A stretch of DNA of 64,000 nucleotides from Streptacidiphilus albus JL83. Its GTDB lineage: Bacteria > Actinomycetota > Actinomycetes > Streptomycetales > Streptomycetaceae. The position numbers were made by a program, and so were the translations under genes. The DNA lies in the NCBI RefSeq assembly GCF_000744705.1, contig NZ_JQML01000001.1, forward strand, positions 1,922,001 through 1,986,000. Reading direction: 5' to 3'. The stretch's first letter is position 1, and each line of letters starts with the position of its first letter. Below, piece after piece: positions 7,265 to 17,208 of the stretch. The notes under the pieces were generated by a model. The model saw only the letters and a program-made list of their open reading frames with translations. It ran no database searches and was not told the DNA's origin.

Positions 7265-7906
7265 GTGAGCGAGCAACTGCCCGACGGCGGCACCGTACTG
7301 TCACCCGCCGAGATCGAAGCCCTCGACACCAGGTGGTCATCCTGCTGGAACCCCGGCGACGTCGCACGCCGCCTGGACGGGCTGGACGCGCCCTGGTGCG
7401 TGGCCGGCGGCTGGGCGCTGGATCTGTTCCGTGGCGCGCAGACGCGCGAGCACGGGGACATCGAGGTCGCGATCCCCGCCGCGAGCTTCGCTGAGGTGCG
7501 CAACCGCTTTCCCGGATACGTCTTCGACGGAGCAGGCAGCGGCCGGATCTGGGAGGACGCCACACCCGAGGTGCTGGCCGCTGTACACCAGACCTGGCTG
7601 CGCGATCCGGCCACCGGCAACTACCTGCTGGACGTCTTCCGCGAACCGCACGACGGCGACACCTGGATCTGCAGACGCGATGACACGATCCGGCTTCCCT
7701 ACGGCGACATCATCCACCACGACCGCGACGGCATCCCGTACCTGGCGCCCGAACTGGTCCTGCTGTTCAAGGCCAAGCACGCCCGGCGAAAGGACCGGGC
7801 AGACTTCGAAGCCACCGTCCCGCACATGACCCCGGCTCAGCGCGCCACCCTGACCGAGCTGCTGGCCCGCGTGCACCCAGGCCATCCTTGGCTCGCGGAG
7901 CTGTAG
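7265..7906 (+). CDS. Nucleotidyltransferase, aminoglycoside adenylyltransferase-like
   Basis: A 213-residue protein. The motif CVAGGWALDLFRGAQTREHGDIEVAI at residues 43-68 is the NTP-transferase core (GG, then a D-x-E metal pair) seen in ANT(2'')/LinB-like enzymes that transfer AMP to small molecules. A third acidic position (LLDVFREP) and the C-terminal APELVLLFKAKHARRKDRADFEA helix also fit. A substrate cannot be predicted, and chromosomal copies often have no known drug. The GTG at 7265 is the first start in frame. A 207 bp region before the MerR gene follows, with nothing recognised in it. Confidence 0.8.
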   Translation: MSEQLPDGGTVLSPAEIEALDTRWSSCWNPGDVARRLDGLDAPWCVAGGWALDLFRGAQTREHGDIEVAIPAASFAEVRNRFPGYVFDGAGSGRIWEDATPEVLAAVHQTWLRDPATGNYLLDVFREPHDGDTWICRRDDTIRLPYGDIIHHDRDGIPYLAPELVLLFKAKHARRKDRADFEATVPHMTPAQRATLTELLARVHPGHPWLAEL

Positions 7907-8113
7907 CCCCCGCCTCGGACAGCACGCAGTGACCGAACCTCGCGGGCAGCCGCCGTCGGGCTCAGGCTGCGGCGCGTTCGGCGAGGGGGCGGCGGCGCAT
8001 GGTTGTGTCCCTTACCGGTTCGACCGAGCACCTGGAGCGGCACGGGAGTCGGCCGCACGAGGAACCCCAGGATCCAGACCCGGCTCCAGATCAACCCCGC
8101 TAGTCTGACCTGC

Positions 8114-8584
8114 ATGGTTGAGACCACGACGAGTCTGAGCATCGGACAGGTCGCCGAACGCACCGGCTTGAGCGTGCACGCGCTGCGCTTCTACGAGCGC
8201 GAGGGACTCTTCGTCAATGCCGTCCAACGCGGGCCCGGCGGACGCCGCGTCTACAGCCAGGACGACGTCGACTGGCTGACCGTCTGCATCATTCTCCGCG
8301 CCTCGGGCATGCCCCTCCCCGCGCTCGGCCGGTACGCCGACCTCGTCAGAGCGGGCGCCGGCAACGAGGAGGAACGCCTCGCACTCATGCGTGAGCACCA
8401 GGCACAGGTCACCGCCCAGATCGGCAGGCTCAACGAGTCCCTGGACCTGATCCGGTTCAAGGTCGGCGTGTACGAGGACCTGGTCGACCAGGGCGACGCC
8501 GCCGCCCATCAGTGCCACGCCCCGTCCCCCTCGGCCGGTGAGGAACCCGCGCCGGACCTCCGCCACGAGGCAGTGGTCGGATAA
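8114..8584 (+). CDS. MerR-family transcriptional regulator
   Basis: A 156-residue protein. It opens with the MerR winged helix (LSIGQVAERTGLSVHALRFYEREGL at residues 8-32, then GGRRVYSQDDVDWL) and a dimerisation coiled coil (residues 100-128: REHQAQVTAQIGRLNESLDLI). The C-terminus contains a single Cys near a His (HQCHAP) but no classical metal-binding triad, so the ligand is unknown. The ATG at 8114 has TAGTCT seven bases upstream and no ribosome site, suggesting a leaderless message. The longer frame from 8003 is not supported. The adjacent gene on either side could be the target. Confidence 0.85.
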   Translation: MVETTTSLSIGQVAERTGLSVHALRFYEREGLFVNAVQRGPGGRRVYSQDDVDWLTVCIILRASGMPLPALGRYADLVRAGAGNEEERLALMREHQAQVTAQIGRLNESLDLIRFKVGVYEDLVDQGDAAAHQCHAPSPSAGEEPAPDLRHEAVVG

Positions 8585-8787
8585 CCGGCACCGGTTGCGG
8601 ACGGGCGGTGCTCAGCGCGGCCAGAAGTGTTCCCCCGCTGGTGAACGGGCATGCCGTACTCCCGACAGGTGCACCTTTTCTCCTCAGAAGTCACACAAGG
8701 ATCACCTGTTACTTCATGTTCAGGTCACCCTAGGCTGCGGAGGGCGCCCGCACGGGCCGGCCCCCAGTACTCGGCGTGGAAGACCCC

Positions 8788-9444
8788 ATGAACTACTGCT
8801 CGACCTGCAGACGTCATCTCAACGGCGCCCTGTCCTGCCCCGGTTGCGGACGCCCCGCCGAGGAGACGCTCGGTGCGGCACCCGTCCCCCAGGACGCGGA
8901 CGCACCGGCGGCCGTCTCGTACCGGAGCACCTCGACGGAGTCCCGGGCGCCACGGGCTGCCAACCGGGCCCACCTGCGCCGGAAGGCACAGCGGAGCCGG
9001 GCCCGGCGGCGGGTGCTGGCGCTGACCGGAGCCGCCTGCGTAGCCGTGGCCGGCGTCTGCGCGCTCGTCCTCGACTCCGGGCCCGCCACCGCGACCGTGC
9101 AGGTCACCGTCGCGGGAAGCACCACGGACACCCCCATCGCCACGGGCGTCGGCTCGGCTTCGGCGGGGGCCTCCGCCGCCGACACCCCCGCTGCCCCCTC
9201 GGCGACGGCTCCGCACTCGGCGCACCCCAGTGCCTCTCTCTCCAAGCCCCGGGCGAGCAGCACGCCCACCACGCCCGCGCCCAGCTCCTCGGCGGCCCAG
9301 GGCACGGCCCACCCGCCCGTCGCCACACCCTCCGCCACGCCGTCGGCGACCGCCAGCCCGACGACTGCCGCGCCGACGCCCGGCCCGTCGCCCTCCACCT
9401 CGTCGACCTGCAAGGCCACCTTCCTGTGGTGGTGCACGAGTTGA
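8788..9444 (+). CDS. SCO2400-type zinc-ribbon membrane protein
   Basis: A 218-residue protein. An N-terminal zinc ribbon (MNYCSTCRRHLNGALSCPGCG, Cys4/Cys7/Cys17/Cys20) is followed by a basic stretch, one transmembrane helix (about residues 75-97) and an extracellular Ser/Thr/Pro/Ala tail ending in CKATFLWWCTS. This architecture is that of the SCO2400 family, known mainly from Streptomyces, function unknown. The tail is low-complexity and could be glycosylated. The ATG has GGAAGA upstream. The preceding 200 bp carries no gene. Confidence 0.78.
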   Translation: MNYCSTCRRHLNGALSCPGCGRPAEETLGAAPVPQDADAPAAVSYRSTSTESRAPRAANRAHLRRKAQRSRARRRVLALTGAACVAVAGVCALVLDSGPATATVQVTVAGSTTDTPIATGVGSASAGASAADTPAAPSATAPHSAHPSASLSKPRASSTPTTPAPSSSAAQGTAHPPVATPSATPSATASPTTAAPTPGPSPSTSSTCKATFLWWCTS

Positions 9445-9467
9445 CGTCGCGTACGGACCTGGCATCG

Positions 9468-9514
9468 GCCGGTCCGGGCTGCGCCGGATCCGGGCTGCGC
9501 CGGATCCGGGCTGT
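9468..9514. repeat. Three tandem 15-16 bp repeats
   Basis: The unit GCCGGATCCGGGCTGC occurs twice perfectly (9483-9498, and 9499-9514 with the last base changed) and once with a deleted base (9468-9482). Each perfect unit holds the palindrome CCGGATCCGG. They lie 20 bp before the start of the N-acetyltransferase gene, so they are in its leader or promoter. Confidence 0.8.
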
Positions 9515-9533
9515 AGTGAAGGAGAGTCGACAG

Positions 9534-10376
9534 ATGAACAGCCACACACCCGGGGCCGAGGGCTCCGGATTCCGCCTCGGCGCCTATCTCGCGCGCATCG
9601 GTTGCCCGGGACCGGTCGGCGCCGACCTCGACACCCTGCGCCGCCTGCACCGGGCCCAGGTCATGACGATCCCGTTCGAGAACCTCGACCCGGTGCACGG
9701 GGTCGTGCCGTCCCTGGACCTCGACGACCTCCAGCGGAAGCTCGTCGACGTCCGGCGCGGCGGCTACTGCTTCGAACAGAACCTGCTGCTGGCCGCCGCC
9801 CTCCGGGCAACCGGTCTGACGCTCCGGTACCTCACCGGCCGGGTCGTCATCGGCACCGACCGGCCCGCGACCCGCCCCCGCACCCATATGGCCCTGCTGG
9901 TGGACGTGCCCGGCCGACCCGCCCGCTACCTGGCCGACGTCGGCTTCGGCGCGGTCGGTGCGCTCACCCAGCCCATTCCGCTCGTCCCGGACACGGAACA
10001 CTGGGCCGACGACCGCGGCCACCGGCTGCTGCGCGCCGACGACGACCGGGCCGAGGGGTCGGCGATCTGGACCCTGCAGACCCACGGCCCCGAGGGCTGG
10101 ACCTCCCAGTACGCCTTCACCACCGAACCGGCCGAGCTCCCCGACATCGCCGTCGCCAACTGGTACGTCGCCACCTATCCCAACTCCCCCTTCCGTACCC
10201 GCATCCACGTTCAGCGCACCAGCCCGGACACCCACCTGTCGCTCATCGGCACGGAGCTGACCGTGACCCGGACGAAGGGCGCCACCGACACGCGCACCCT
10301 CACCGACCAGGAGATCCGGTCCTACCTGGTGACGGAGATCGGGCTCCCGGCCGACGAGCTCCCCGCCCCTTCGTGA
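9534..10376 (+). CDS. nat: Arylamine N-acetyltransferase
   Basis: A 280-residue protein. It transfers acetyl (or other acyl) groups from CoA to arylamines and hydrazines. The catalytic triad is visible: Cys79 in RRGGYCFEQN, His118 in RTHMAL and Asp135 in ADVGFG. The N-terminal helical bundle with IPFENLD is also typical, and the length matches the family. The ATG is supported by GAAGGAGA. Related proteins act as amide synthases in ansamycin pathways, but no polyketide genes are here, so a detoxifying or housekeeping role is likelier. Tandem repeats lie in the leader. Confidence 0.93.
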   Translation: MNSHTPGAEGSGFRLGAYLARIGCPGPVGADLDTLRRLHRAQVMTIPFENLDPVHGVVPSLDLDDLQRKLVDVRRGGYCFEQNLLLAAALRATGLTLRYLTGRVVIGTDRPATRPRTHMALLVDVPGRPARYLADVGFGAVGALTQPIPLVPDTEHWADDRGHRLLRADDDRAEGSAIWTLQTHGPEGWTSQYAFTTEPAELPDIAVANWYVATYPNSPFRTRIHVQRTSPDTHLSLIGTELTVTRTKGATDTRTLTDQEIRSYLVTEIGLPADELPAPS

Positions 10377-10437
10377 CCGGGACCCGGCGCGGCGAAAACT
10401 CGTGGCCGAACCGGGTCCGGGCTGCTTGGATCGCTGC

Positions 10438-11040
10438 ATGAGCAACCACGGTGCGAAGCAGATCGGGATCCTGCTGTTTCCCGACGTCGAAGAGCTGGAC
10501 GCGATCGGCCCCTGGGAGGTGCTCTCCTCCTGGACCCGGAACTTCCCCGAGGACGGGTGGCAGGTGTTCTGCTTCTCCGCCGACGGGAAGCCGGTGACCT
10601 GCGCCAAGGGGCTGGTCGTCGGCGCGCACCACTCCATGGCGGATCTGCCGGCGCTGGACGTCCTGCTGCACCCCGGCGGGCAGGGAACCCGGCCGCAACT
10701 CGTCGACGAGCAGCACCTGGACTGGGTGCGCGGCCAGAGCCGGTCCGTGCCGCTGATGACGAGCGTCTGCACCGGCTCGCTGGTCTACGCCGCGGCCGGT
10801 CTGCTGACCGGCCGCCCGGCCACCACCCACTGGGCCTCGCTGGACCGGCTCAAGGAGCTCGATCCGACGATCGACGTCAGGGCCGACGACCGCTTCGTCG
10901 ACGACGGCGACGTGATCACCTCCGCCGGGGTGTCGGCCGGCATCGACATGGCGCTGCACCTGGTCTCCCGGCTGGCGTCACCGGAGCGCGCGCGCCAGGT
11001 GCGCCGCGGCATCCAGTACGACCCGCAGCCGCCGGTGTGA
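10438..11040 (+). CDS. DJ-1/PfpI family protein (isonitrile hydratase-like)
   Basis: A 200-residue protein. The DJ-1/PfpI fold is evident from IGILLFPDVEELDAIGPWEVL at the start, the HPGGQGTR loop, and the nucleophile elbow SVCTGSLVYAAAGLL with Cys111. The Asp-Gly-Pro-Trp-Glu region and length of about 200 are close to isonitrile hydratase InhA and to AraC-type regulators lacking the DNA-binding half. It is a single-domain protein here. The ATG at 10438 has no clear ribosome site. Downstream and convergent lies the oxygenase gene. Confidence 0.85.
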   Translation: MSNHGAKQIGILLFPDVEELDAIGPWEVLSSWTRNFPEDGWQVFCFSADGKPVTCAKGLVVGAHHSMADLPALDVLLHPGGQGTRPQLVDEQHLDWVRGQSRSVPLMTSVCTGSLVYAAAGLLTGRPATTHWASLDRLKELDPTIDVRADDRFVDDGDVITSAGVSAGIDMALHLVSRLASPERARQVRRGIQYDPQPPV

Positions 11041-11781
11041 GTCCGCGCCGAACGGTGCTCCCCCGACAGCTGCGGCGGCGGGAGCGCATCAGCGGCCCGC
11101 GCTGCTCGCTTTGCCGCCCTGCGCGGGGTCGGGGCTGCAGAGCCAGCCGTTGACGGCGAAGCGGCTGTCCGCGTGCCGCCTGCTCGGGCAGTTGACCGGC
11201 CGCACCTCGTGCCAGGCGGTGGGTCGGAAGAAGACGATGCTGTCGTGCTCGGGCTGCCAGTCCCGCCAACTGCGCTCCTCCCATCGGCCGGCGGTCGCGG
11301 TGTGCAGCGGCAGGGCGACGTCGAACACCCGCAGCTCGCCCCCGTAGAACGGCCGCGGCGTCCGATGCAGGTAGTAGACGAAGGTGAGCAGCCGCCGGGG
11401 TGAGAACTCGGTGGTGGTGTCCTGGTGCGCCCGGTAGTAGTCGCCGTCGTTGTGCACATTGAGGCTGTAGTCGGGCTCGGTGTCCTGGCAGGCGACTCCG
11501 AGGGTGTGCTCGACCGCGGGCAGTACCTCCTCGATGGCCGCCAGCAGTTCGGGCGCGGCGAAGTCCTGGCGGGAACGGGACCGGCGGAGGTCGAGGTCGA
11601 GCTCCCGGTCCCGGATCAGGGACGGCTTCAGGGTGTCGTCGGTGGAGGCGACGGCCCGCTCCAGCAGCGCGCCGGAGGTCCGCTCGCCCAGGAACTGGGT
11701 GATCCGGCAGACCGTCACCGGCAGCCGCCAGATCGCGTCGGTGCTCACGGCGCCGGGCCCGGCCACGGCATCGGCCCCGGT

Positions 11782-12820
<1,039 letters not shown>

Positions 12821-13194
12821 GTCCAACTCCCAACTGCCGAGCATGAATTCCGTCCGCTGTGACGGCACGGCCGAGAGTATTGGCACCCGCCCGGCGACAG
12901 TTCGTGAAGGTTCTGCATATGCCGGTGCCAATGGCGCACGGCACACCGACCGCTCGACCCGGTCCGCACTCCCCCGACCTGCGACGCATTCGGCGGCAGC
13001 AGTTCGGCGCCCATGGGCCGACACGCCCACCATCGGCCCATTGCGGTTCACTCGAAAGAAGGGCTCCCCGACACCCGGTCCGGTGCTCTGTACGAACCTG
13101 AACTCCGGCCCCGGGAAGCACTGGTGGAGGGCAGCAGGCCCCGGTCCCGACACCCGTCCCGGTAGGCTGTCGAAAGTCGATCACCTGGGGGTGG
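12821..13194. promoter_or_regulatory. Divergent intergenic region with inverted repeat
   Basis: No gene is seen in these 374 bp. ATTGGCACC (12879-12887) and its exact complement GGTGCCAAT (12924-12932) form a 9 bp inverted repeat about 60 bp upstream of the S74-protein start, with CATATG between the arms. This is a plausible regulator site. The remainder has no recognised signal. Confidence 0.45.
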
Positions 13195-13836
13195 ATGCCG
13201 GTGGCCAAGCGCCGCAGCAGGAAGAACGAACCCACCGGATGCGTACTGGTGGTCGTGGCGTTCGTCATCGTCGCGGTTCTGGGCCGGGCGTTCGAGGCGC
13301 AGCAGCGCGCCCACCCGCTGTACGGGCAGTTGGAGCTGCTGGCGGCGGTGCTGGTGGCGGTCGGCGTGGGCGTCGGCTGGTGGCAGCGGCGGAAGCGGAA
13401 CCGGGCCGCCGCCGCGCAGGAGCACCGGCTCCGGGTCGCCCGATCCACCGAGATCGCGCCGTACCGGCAGATGAACGCAAAGGAGTTCGAACGGGCGCTG
13501 GGGTTCCTGTGCGAGCGCGACGGCTGCACCCGGGTGCGGGTCGTCGGCGGCGGCGGGGACCTCGGCGCGGACGTGCTCGCGGTCGCCCCGGACGGCCGAC
13601 TGATCGTGCTGCAGGCCAAGCGCTACGCGCCGACGACCAAGGTGTCCGGTCCCGACCTGCAGAAGTTCGGCGGGACCTGCTTCGCCGTCCATCAGGCCCA
13701 GGTCGCGGCGGTCGTCACCACGTCCGTCTACACCAAGCAGGCCCGGGAGTACGCCCAGCTCATGGGCATCCGACTGTTCGACGGGGACGCGCTGGCGGGC
13801 TGGGCCTCCCGGACCGGCCCCGCGCCCTGGCACTGA
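13195..13836 (+). CDS. Mrr-type nuclease-fold membrane protein
   Basis: A 213-residue protein with two transmembrane helices near the N-terminus (about residues 15-31 and 46-63), then a cytoplasmic Mrr_cat-like domain. The PD-(D/E)xK core is visible: MNAKEFERALGFLC, then GGGGDLGADVLA (Asp122 and Asp126), then LIVLQAKRY (Gln140-x-Lys142). Membrane-anchored restriction endonuclease-like proteins of this type are widespread in Streptomyces; they may act in DNA defence or repair, but evidence is thin. Start at ATG 13195 after GGGGGTGG; GTG 13201 is an alternative. No methylase is adjacent. Confidence 0.83.
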   Translation: MPVAKRRSRKNEPTGCVLVVVAFVIVAVLGRAFEAQQRAHPLYGQLELLAAVLVAVGVGVGWWQRRKRNRAAAAQEHRLRVARSTEIAPYRQMNAKEFERALGFLCERDGCTRVRVVGGGGDLGADVLAVAPDGRLIVLQAKRYAPTTKVSGPDLQKFGGTCFAVHQAQVAAVVTTSVYTKQAREYAQLMGIRLFDGDALAGWASRTGPAPWH

Positions 13837-13881
13837 GCGGGAGCCGGGGCAGGGCCGGGCACGCGACCGGCCGGGCCCGCG

Positions 13882-14409
13882 CTACGCGTCGACGTCCTCG
13901 GCGAAGCGGTGCCAGTAGGCCGCGTTCTCGCTCGTCCGCCTGACCAGGCGCGGAGGCTCCGGCGGGCTCGGCCAGAACTGCAGCAGGTACCGGTCGAGCG
14001 CGGGTTCTCCGTCGAGCCTGGTGTCCTTCGCGCGCGCCGCGTCCATCCCGGCGGCGCAGTAGCGGACCCGGTAGTCGGCCACCGGCAGGTCGAGCTCCCA
14101 GCACCGCTCGGCCGCCCACTGCATCAGTGTCGAACCCGTGGTGACCGGCCTGAAGGAGACCTCGACGACCTCCTCCCACCCGCCGTCGCCGGCGATCTCG
14201 GGGCGCTCCTCGTGCACTTCTACGGCGAAGGACACGTCGCCCGTGTGCAGGCCGGTGATCAGGAACAGCGAGCCCGCCTCGGCGGCTCCGCACAGTCCGA
14301 TCCCCTGGCCGCGAAACGCCTCGTGCAGATCGGGATACGCGCCCTCCTCGCTCACCACGTAGAGCTGTCCGTAGTGGACGAACACCTCACCGCCGACCGG
14401 CTTCCGCAT
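13882..14409 (-). CDS. Hypothetical protein
   Basis: A 175-residue acidic, soluble protein of no recognised family. It alternates short beta-like segments (GEVFVHYGQLYVVSE, then SLFLITGLHTGDVSFAVEVHEE) and contains WEEVVEVSF and ALDRYLLQFWPSPP. This style resembles immunity-type or SMI1-like small proteins, but no diagnostic motif is present. I chose the ATG at 14409 because GGAGGGGAG precedes it; the longer frame to 14547 adds low-complexity residues. It is convergent with the Mrr-like gene. Confidence 0.6.
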   Translation of the reverse strand: MRKPVGGEVFVHYGQLYVVSEEGAYPDLHEAFRGQGIGLCGAAEAGSLFLITGLHTGDVSFAVEVHEERPEIAGDGGWEEVVEVSFRPVTTGSTLMQWAAERCWELDLPVADYRVRYCAAGMDAARAKDTRLDGEPALDRYLLQFWPSPPEPPRLVRRTSENAAYWHRFAEDVDA

Positions 14410-14701
14410 CGCGCCGCTCCCCTCCGAGCCACCTGCCGACGACCCGACGTCCCCGGCCCTGCGCGACCGAGCCTGCCATCGACCACTGACAGTCGGCCGG
14501 CCGGCGGCCTCGACGAACCGGCCCAAACCGCCCTGACGACCCATCAAACCCCGCTTGGTAACGATCGGATGACAATCGGATTATTTGCCTCAGTCTTGAC
14601 CTTCTCGGACCCGTCGATCAATAGGATGCGGCCGAATAGTTGCGTGGTTGGGAATTCAGGCGGGGTGCGGTCCATCGACCCCCCGCACAAAGGGGATCCG
14701 T

Positions 14702-16060
14702 ATGCTTCGGGGTATAACCCGCTTCTCCGCGGTGCTGCTCGCGGCCGGTCTGGCCGCAGCAGGCACCGCCACTATTGCCGCGGCGGCTCCGTCCGGCGGC
14801 ACCGATGTCGCCACGCTGGGCAACTTCATCGACTACGGGCGGGTGGCGATCTCCGGCCCGCAGGGCAACGAGCAGGTCGACGGCGGCACCGTAGCGCTGA
14901 ACTTCGGCGGCAAGTCGCTCTCGGTCTACTGCATCGACCTGTACCACGGGACCCAGAACGGCGTGCAGTACACGGAGACGGACTGGAACAAGTCCACGCT
15001 CTCCGGCAACCCGAACGCGGGCAAGATCCAGTGGATCCTGAACAACTCCTTCCCTGACCTGACGGTCAGCCAGCTGGAGTCCGCCACGGGCATCTCGGGC
15101 CTCAACGCGAACAGCGCCGCAGCCGGCACCCAGGCCGCCATCTGGCACTACTCCGACAATGTCACCGCCACCCCGGCGAACGGCAAGGCGGCGACGCTGA
15201 CCACCTGGCTGGAGACGCACGCGTCCTCCGCCTCCGAGCCGACGCCGTCGCTGCAGCTCTCGCCCGCCAGCGTGGCCGGCAAGAGCGGCGAGAAGATCGG
15301 CCCGGTGACCGTCACCACCAGTGCCAACAACGTTGGCCTGCAGCTCACCGCGCCGTCCGGGGTGACCGTGGTGGACAGCAAGGGCCAGCCGGCCAGCACC
15401 GCGTCCAACGGTGAGCAGCTCTTCTTCGACGTCCCGGCGGGAACTGCCGCCGGCAGTGCCCAGCTGACCGCCTCCACCACCACCACGGTGCCGGTGGGCC
15501 GCGCCTTCGCCGCCGTCGACGGCACCAGCCAGACCATGATCCTGGCCGGCAGCTCCCCGGTCTCGGTCAGCGCGGTGGCCTCCGCCCAGTGGGCGCCGAT
15601 GGGCGTCATCCCGGCGGCCAACGCCACCGCCAGCTGCGGCAAGGGCGGGGTCGAGGTGACCCTGACCAACGCGGGCGACCAGCCGTGGACCACCACGGTC
15701 GGCGGCCAGAGCGTCACCGTCCAGGGCGGTGCCAGCACCACGGTGCTGGTCAAGGTCGCCGAGGGCGCCGCCTACGACATCACCGTGACCGGCCCGAACG
15801 GCTTCAGCAAGGAGTTCAAGGGCGCGCTGGAGTGCAAGCCGACCAAGCCGGGCGGCCCCTCCGCCTCGGCGTCGGCCTCCGCCGCGCCTTCGACCTCCGC
15901 GTCGGCGTCCTCCTCGGCCTCCCCGGCCGCGGGCGGCGGCAACCTCGCCTCGACCGGTAGCAGCTCCGCGACCCCGATCATCGGCGGCGTGGGCGTGGCG
16001 CTGATCCTCATCGGCGGCGGCACGGTGTTCTTCCTCCGCAAGCGCGGCCGGAACGCCTGA
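14702..16060 (+). CDS. Thioester-domain (TQXA) cell-wall protein with sortase signal
   Basis: A 452-residue surface protein. A signal peptide (cleavage near AAAAP) is followed by a thioester domain: Cys77 in VYCIDLYHGT and Gln144 in GTQAAIWHY can form the internal Cys-Gln thioester that binds host or surface nucleophiles in Gram-positive adhesins. Next come Ig-like repeats (about 180-390), a Pro/Ser/Ala wall-spanning stretch and a C-terminal sorting signal LASTG (415-419) with hydrophobic helix and RKRGRNA tail. LAXTG is the class E sortase form common in Streptomyces. The ATG has AAAGGGGA upstream; TTGACC and TAGGAT lie about 100 bp further up but 20 bases apart. Confidence 0.9.
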   Translation: MLRGITRFSAVLLAAGLAAAGTATIAAAAPSGGTDVATLGNFIDYGRVAISGPQGNEQVDGGTVALNFGGKSLSVYCIDLYHGTQNGVQYTETDWNKSTLSGNPNAGKIQWILNNSFPDLTVSQLESATGISGLNANSAAAGTQAAIWHYSDNVTATPANGKAATLTTWLETHASSASEPTPSLQLSPASVAGKSGEKIGPVTVTTSANNVGLQLTAPSGVTVVDSKGQPASTASNGEQLFFDVPAGTAAGSAQLTASTTTTVPVGRAFAAVDGTSQTMILAGSSPVSVSAVASAQWAPMGVIPAANATASCGKGGVEVTLTNAGDQPWTTTVGGQSVTVQGGASTTVLVKVAEGAAYDITVTGPNGFSKEFKGALECKPTKPGGPSASASASAAPSTSASASSSASPAAGGGNLASTGSSSATPIIGGVGVALILIGGGTVFFLRKRGRNA

Positions 16061-16090
16061 TTCGGCACGATGATCGCTGACTGAGCTCGT

Positions 16091-16136
16091 CCCGCCGGCC
16101 CGTGGCCCTCTCTGGAGGGTCACGGGCCGGCGGCGT
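16091..16136 (+). terminator. Terminator after the thioester protein
   Basis: A long near-perfect stem (CCGCCGGCCCGTGGCCCTC against GAGGGTCACGGGCCGGCGG, one G-T pair) with a 4-base loop is followed by GTTTCC. Two imperfect copies of CCGGGGGCCTCT follow at 16139-16166. Confidence 0.9.
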
Positions 16137-16207
16137 TTCCGGGGGCCTCTCCGGGGGCCTCTCCTGGGGCGGCGACAACGGACAAGTATTCGAACTACTA
16201 TTCGACC

Positions 16208-16660
16208 ATGAGCACTGCGCGCCCCCTCGCCTCCGTCACCCTGCCCGACGGCCAGACGGTGCGGGCCGTCGTCCTCGACCGGCGGCAGGAGGTGGACGGC
16301 TCCTACTGGTACACCCTCGAACTCGTGCTCATCTCGAAGGTGGATCGGTTCGGACAGCCCCGTGCGGAGCCCCAGCCGGTGATCTGGCAGGCGCCCTACC
16401 CGGTGGTGCAGCCGATCGCGGGCGAGGACTACAGCACCGTCACCGTGCGGATCGCGCCGACCGCCGTACAGGTCTGGCTGGTCGAGGAACGCCACTCGGC
16501 GACCGGGACCGTCCACGTGCTGCACCGCCCCAACTGCGCCCAGCCCACCGGCCGCAGCGAGCGCGTCGGGCTGGAGGACGCGGCGGCGCTGCTCGGCCAC
16601 GACGACGCGGTCCCGTGCACCGTCTGCCGACCGGACGCGGGGCTGCGCGGACTGATCTGA
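16208..16660 (+). CDS. DUF6233-like protein
   Basis: A 150-residue protein. The order of an N-terminal LPDGQTVRAVVLDRRQEVDGSYWY segment, a central EPQPVIWQAPYPVVQPI strand region and a C-terminal HRPNCAQPTGR plus VPCTVCRPDAGL is that of DUF6233 proteins, abundant in Streptomyces and of unknown role. The conserved Cys in HRPNC with the CxxC pair could bind a metal. ATG at 16208. It is apparently alone on its transcript. Confidence 0.65.
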   Translation: MSTARPLASVTLPDGQTVRAVVLDRRQEVDGSYWYTLELVLISKVDRFGQPRAEPQPVIWQAPYPVVQPIAGEDYSTVTVRIAPTAVQVWLVEERHSATGTVHVLHRPNCAQPTGRSERVGLEDAAALLGHDDAVPCTVCRPDAGLRGLI

Positions 16661-16752
16661 GCCGGGCGCGGCCACCCGGGGAGCGGGCCGGTCCCGCCCC
16701 GGGTGGCGCGGCTCCGCTGGCCGACTGCGGCGGCAGGGATCACCGTGGAGGC

Positions 16753-17079
16753 ATGACCACGATCGATCCGCACCTGCAGCGCCTCTCCGTCGCCGCCGCC
16801 CGGGCGGGCGAGTCCGGGGGCGACGTCATCCGCTGCGTCGCCCAGGGCGTCGTCTGGCAGGGCCGCCTCGTCGGCCCGACGGTCTGGGCCAACGCCACCG
16901 CCGCCACACCGACCGAGGGCGACGTCCTCGGCGACCTGGACCCCACCGCCGAGGCCTCCGGCTACCTGCACCTCGGCACCGCCTCGTTCCTCACCGGCGA
17001 CACCTGGCACCGCGCGCACGGGGTCCGGATCGCCCTGGACTCGGTCAGCGCCTGGTGGCGCCATCTGGAGGAGGCCTGA
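16753..17079 (+). CDS. Hypothetical protein
   Basis: A 108-residue protein of no recognised family. It starts TTIDPHLQRLSVAAARAGESGG and ends with LDSVSAWWRHLEEA. The middle (VVWQGRLVGPTVWANAT, then SGYLHLGTASFLTGDTWHRAHGVRIAL) looks beta-rich. GTGGAGGC precedes the ATG. The small soluble size gives no clue to function. Confidence 0.6.
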   Translation: MTTIDPHLQRLSVAAARAGESGGDVIRCVAQGVVWQGRLVGPTVWANATAATPTEGDVLGDLDPTAEASGYLHLGTASFLTGDTWHRAHGVRIALDSVSAWWRHLEEA

Positions 17080-17169
17080 GCGGACGCGGCCGAGCACACC
17101 GGCCCGAGCACATCTGGCCCGAGCGGACAGGGCCCGAGGCGGAACCCGCTGCTGAGGGCGACCGGCCGA

Positions 17170-17208
17170 GGAAGGGACCGGCCCCCGTCTGCCGGGGCGG
17201 TCCCTTCC
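17170..17208 (+). terminator. Terminator hairpin
   Basis: GGAAGGGACC pairs with GGTCCCTTCC (17170-17179 and 17199-17208), with a second CCCCG/CGGGG helix inside. It ends the 16753 transcript. The rest of 17080-17436 has no gene; the TAGCGT about 30 bp before 17437 may be a -10. Confidence 0.85.

Noticed and set aside
13195-13836. A restriction-modification system
   Set aside because: The Mrr-like protein has membrane helices and no methyltransferase or specificity gene nearby.
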